From NCBI RefSeq assembly GCF_000150275.1, contig NW_002060947.1, positions 3,650,980-3,714,979 on the forward strand: a stretch of DNA of 64,000 nucleotides, given 5' to 3'. Within the stretch, counting starts at the first letter, position 1. Every line of letters starts with the position of its first letter. The notes under the pieces are model-generated. The model had not been told where the DNA came from, ran no database searches, and saw only the letters and a program-made list of their open reading frames with translations. A program made the position numbers and the translations under genes. This document shows, in pieces, positions 63,581 through 64,000 of the stretch. The DNA comes from Trichoplax adhaerens (Eukaryota > Placozoa > Uniplacotomia > Trichoplacea > Trichoplacidae).

Positions 63581-64000
63581 CTATTCAGCTCCGGGTGCAT
63601 CCTCGTAACTATTACTATTGCTTATGCTACAACTATTATCGCCCTTAAATTGAAGTTGAGGTAATCCTGAATTCTGCCTAACACTTTCCTGGACATTGGA
63701 ACTATCACAATCTTGATTTATGGCTTGATTTTCTTCTTTCTTATTCACATTACCAATCTTGTCTGAGGCTTTAGCAGTTTCATGATCAGCCAATTGACAA
63801 GAAAAGTTAGTAGCATCACAAATTTTTGTGCTATCCACAAACTCAGCTGTGTCATACAAAGTTTTATCTAATATCAACTCGGTGTATTCAGCTGTTGTTT
63901 TATATACACTGCTTAAATACATCTCTAATTCCTCACTGTATTCAGATACGTTATCAGGGACTCTATAAAATCTTTCATCGTCATCGCAATTTACACAGTT
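63581..64000 (-). CDS. 3'-terminal coding exon of an unidentified gene (5' part outside window)
   Basis: On the minus strand the frame is open from the window edge (64000) to a TAG at 63581-63583, 139 codons. The ATG at 63922 is internal: the 26 codons before it are open and read as an acidic, protein-like segment (CDDDERFYRVPDNVSEYSEE). After it come LSSVYKTTAEYTELILDK and a Glu/Asn/Ser-rich, probably disordered tail ending APGAE. No transmembrane segment or recognised domain is visible. The family is unknown; it is most likely the C-terminal tail of a larger protein whose domains lie beyond 64000. Confidence 0.65.
   Translation of the reverse strand, partial: NCVNCDDDERFYRVPDNVSEYSEELEMYLSSVYKTTAEYTELILDKTLYDTAEFVDSTKICDATNFSCQLADHETAKASDKIGNVNKKEENQAINQDCDSSNVQESVRQNSGLPQLQFKGDNSCSISNSNSYEDAPGAE

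Noticed and set aside
1-64000. CRISPR arrays, bacterial operons, or recognisable transposase, reverse transcriptase or viral genes
   Set aside because: None seen. All recognised coding DNA is metazoan and spliced or receptor-type, with no regular repeat-spacer array and no transposase or polymerase motif in the open frames.

Overview
This is a window of animal nuclear DNA. It is very AT-rich, with long non-coding stretches, spliced genes with many short phase-consistent GT-AG introns, and metazoan gene families: class C glutamate-like GPCRs, site-2 protease, eIF2 gamma, a TMEM272-like protein and an ARHGAP20-like Rho regulator. The compact introns, the AT bias and the class C receptor duplication suggest an early-branching metazoan, most likely a placozoan (Trichoplax or relative). 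That assignment is inference; no marker gene proves it.

Layout. (1) 1-3596 is non-coding. (2) 3597-6212 (+) and 12726-15380 (-) are two convergent, intronless metabotropic-glutamate-receptor-like genes about 6.5 kb apart. They share an 863-bp block with 100 % nucleotide identity covering most of the ligand-binding domain, although their ends and 7TM domains differ; this looks like recent gene conversion between inverted copies. (3) 15.4-21.7 kb shows no convincing gene. (4) 21685-22862 (+) is a three-exon four-TM protein of TMEM272 type. (5) 24269-29425 (+) is a ten-exon MBTPS2 (site-2 protease) gene. It converges tail to tail, only 198 bp apart, with (6) 29624-34071 (-), a fourteen-exon EIF2S3 (eIF2 gamma) gene. 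Both have TACTGTA/GTACAGTA-rich, less AT-rich 5' flanks. (7) 35.4-36.0 kb holds two short unrecognised open frames beside a 19-bp hairpin. (8) 39226-59526 (+) is a roughly 20-kb, 25-exon gene. Its exons join in phase into a protein with an N-terminal Raf-like Ras-binding domain, a DH RhoGEF domain, a PH domain, a Ras-association domain and a RhoGAP domain, followed by a Ser-rich tail. The PH-RA-RhoGAP half matches vertebrate ARHGAP20; as I know it, the vertebrate protein lacks the RBD-DH half. The tail is broken by an apparent 1-nt frameshift. (9) 63581-64000 (-) is the last exon of a gene continuing beyond the window.

The most interesting items are the RBD-DH-PH-RA-RhoGAP protein, which combines Rho activation and inactivation modules with two Ras-type-binding modules, and the perfect gene-conversion tract in the receptor pair. 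Exon boundaries were derived by hand from splice sites, reading phase and remembered family sequences. No database search or transcript data was available.
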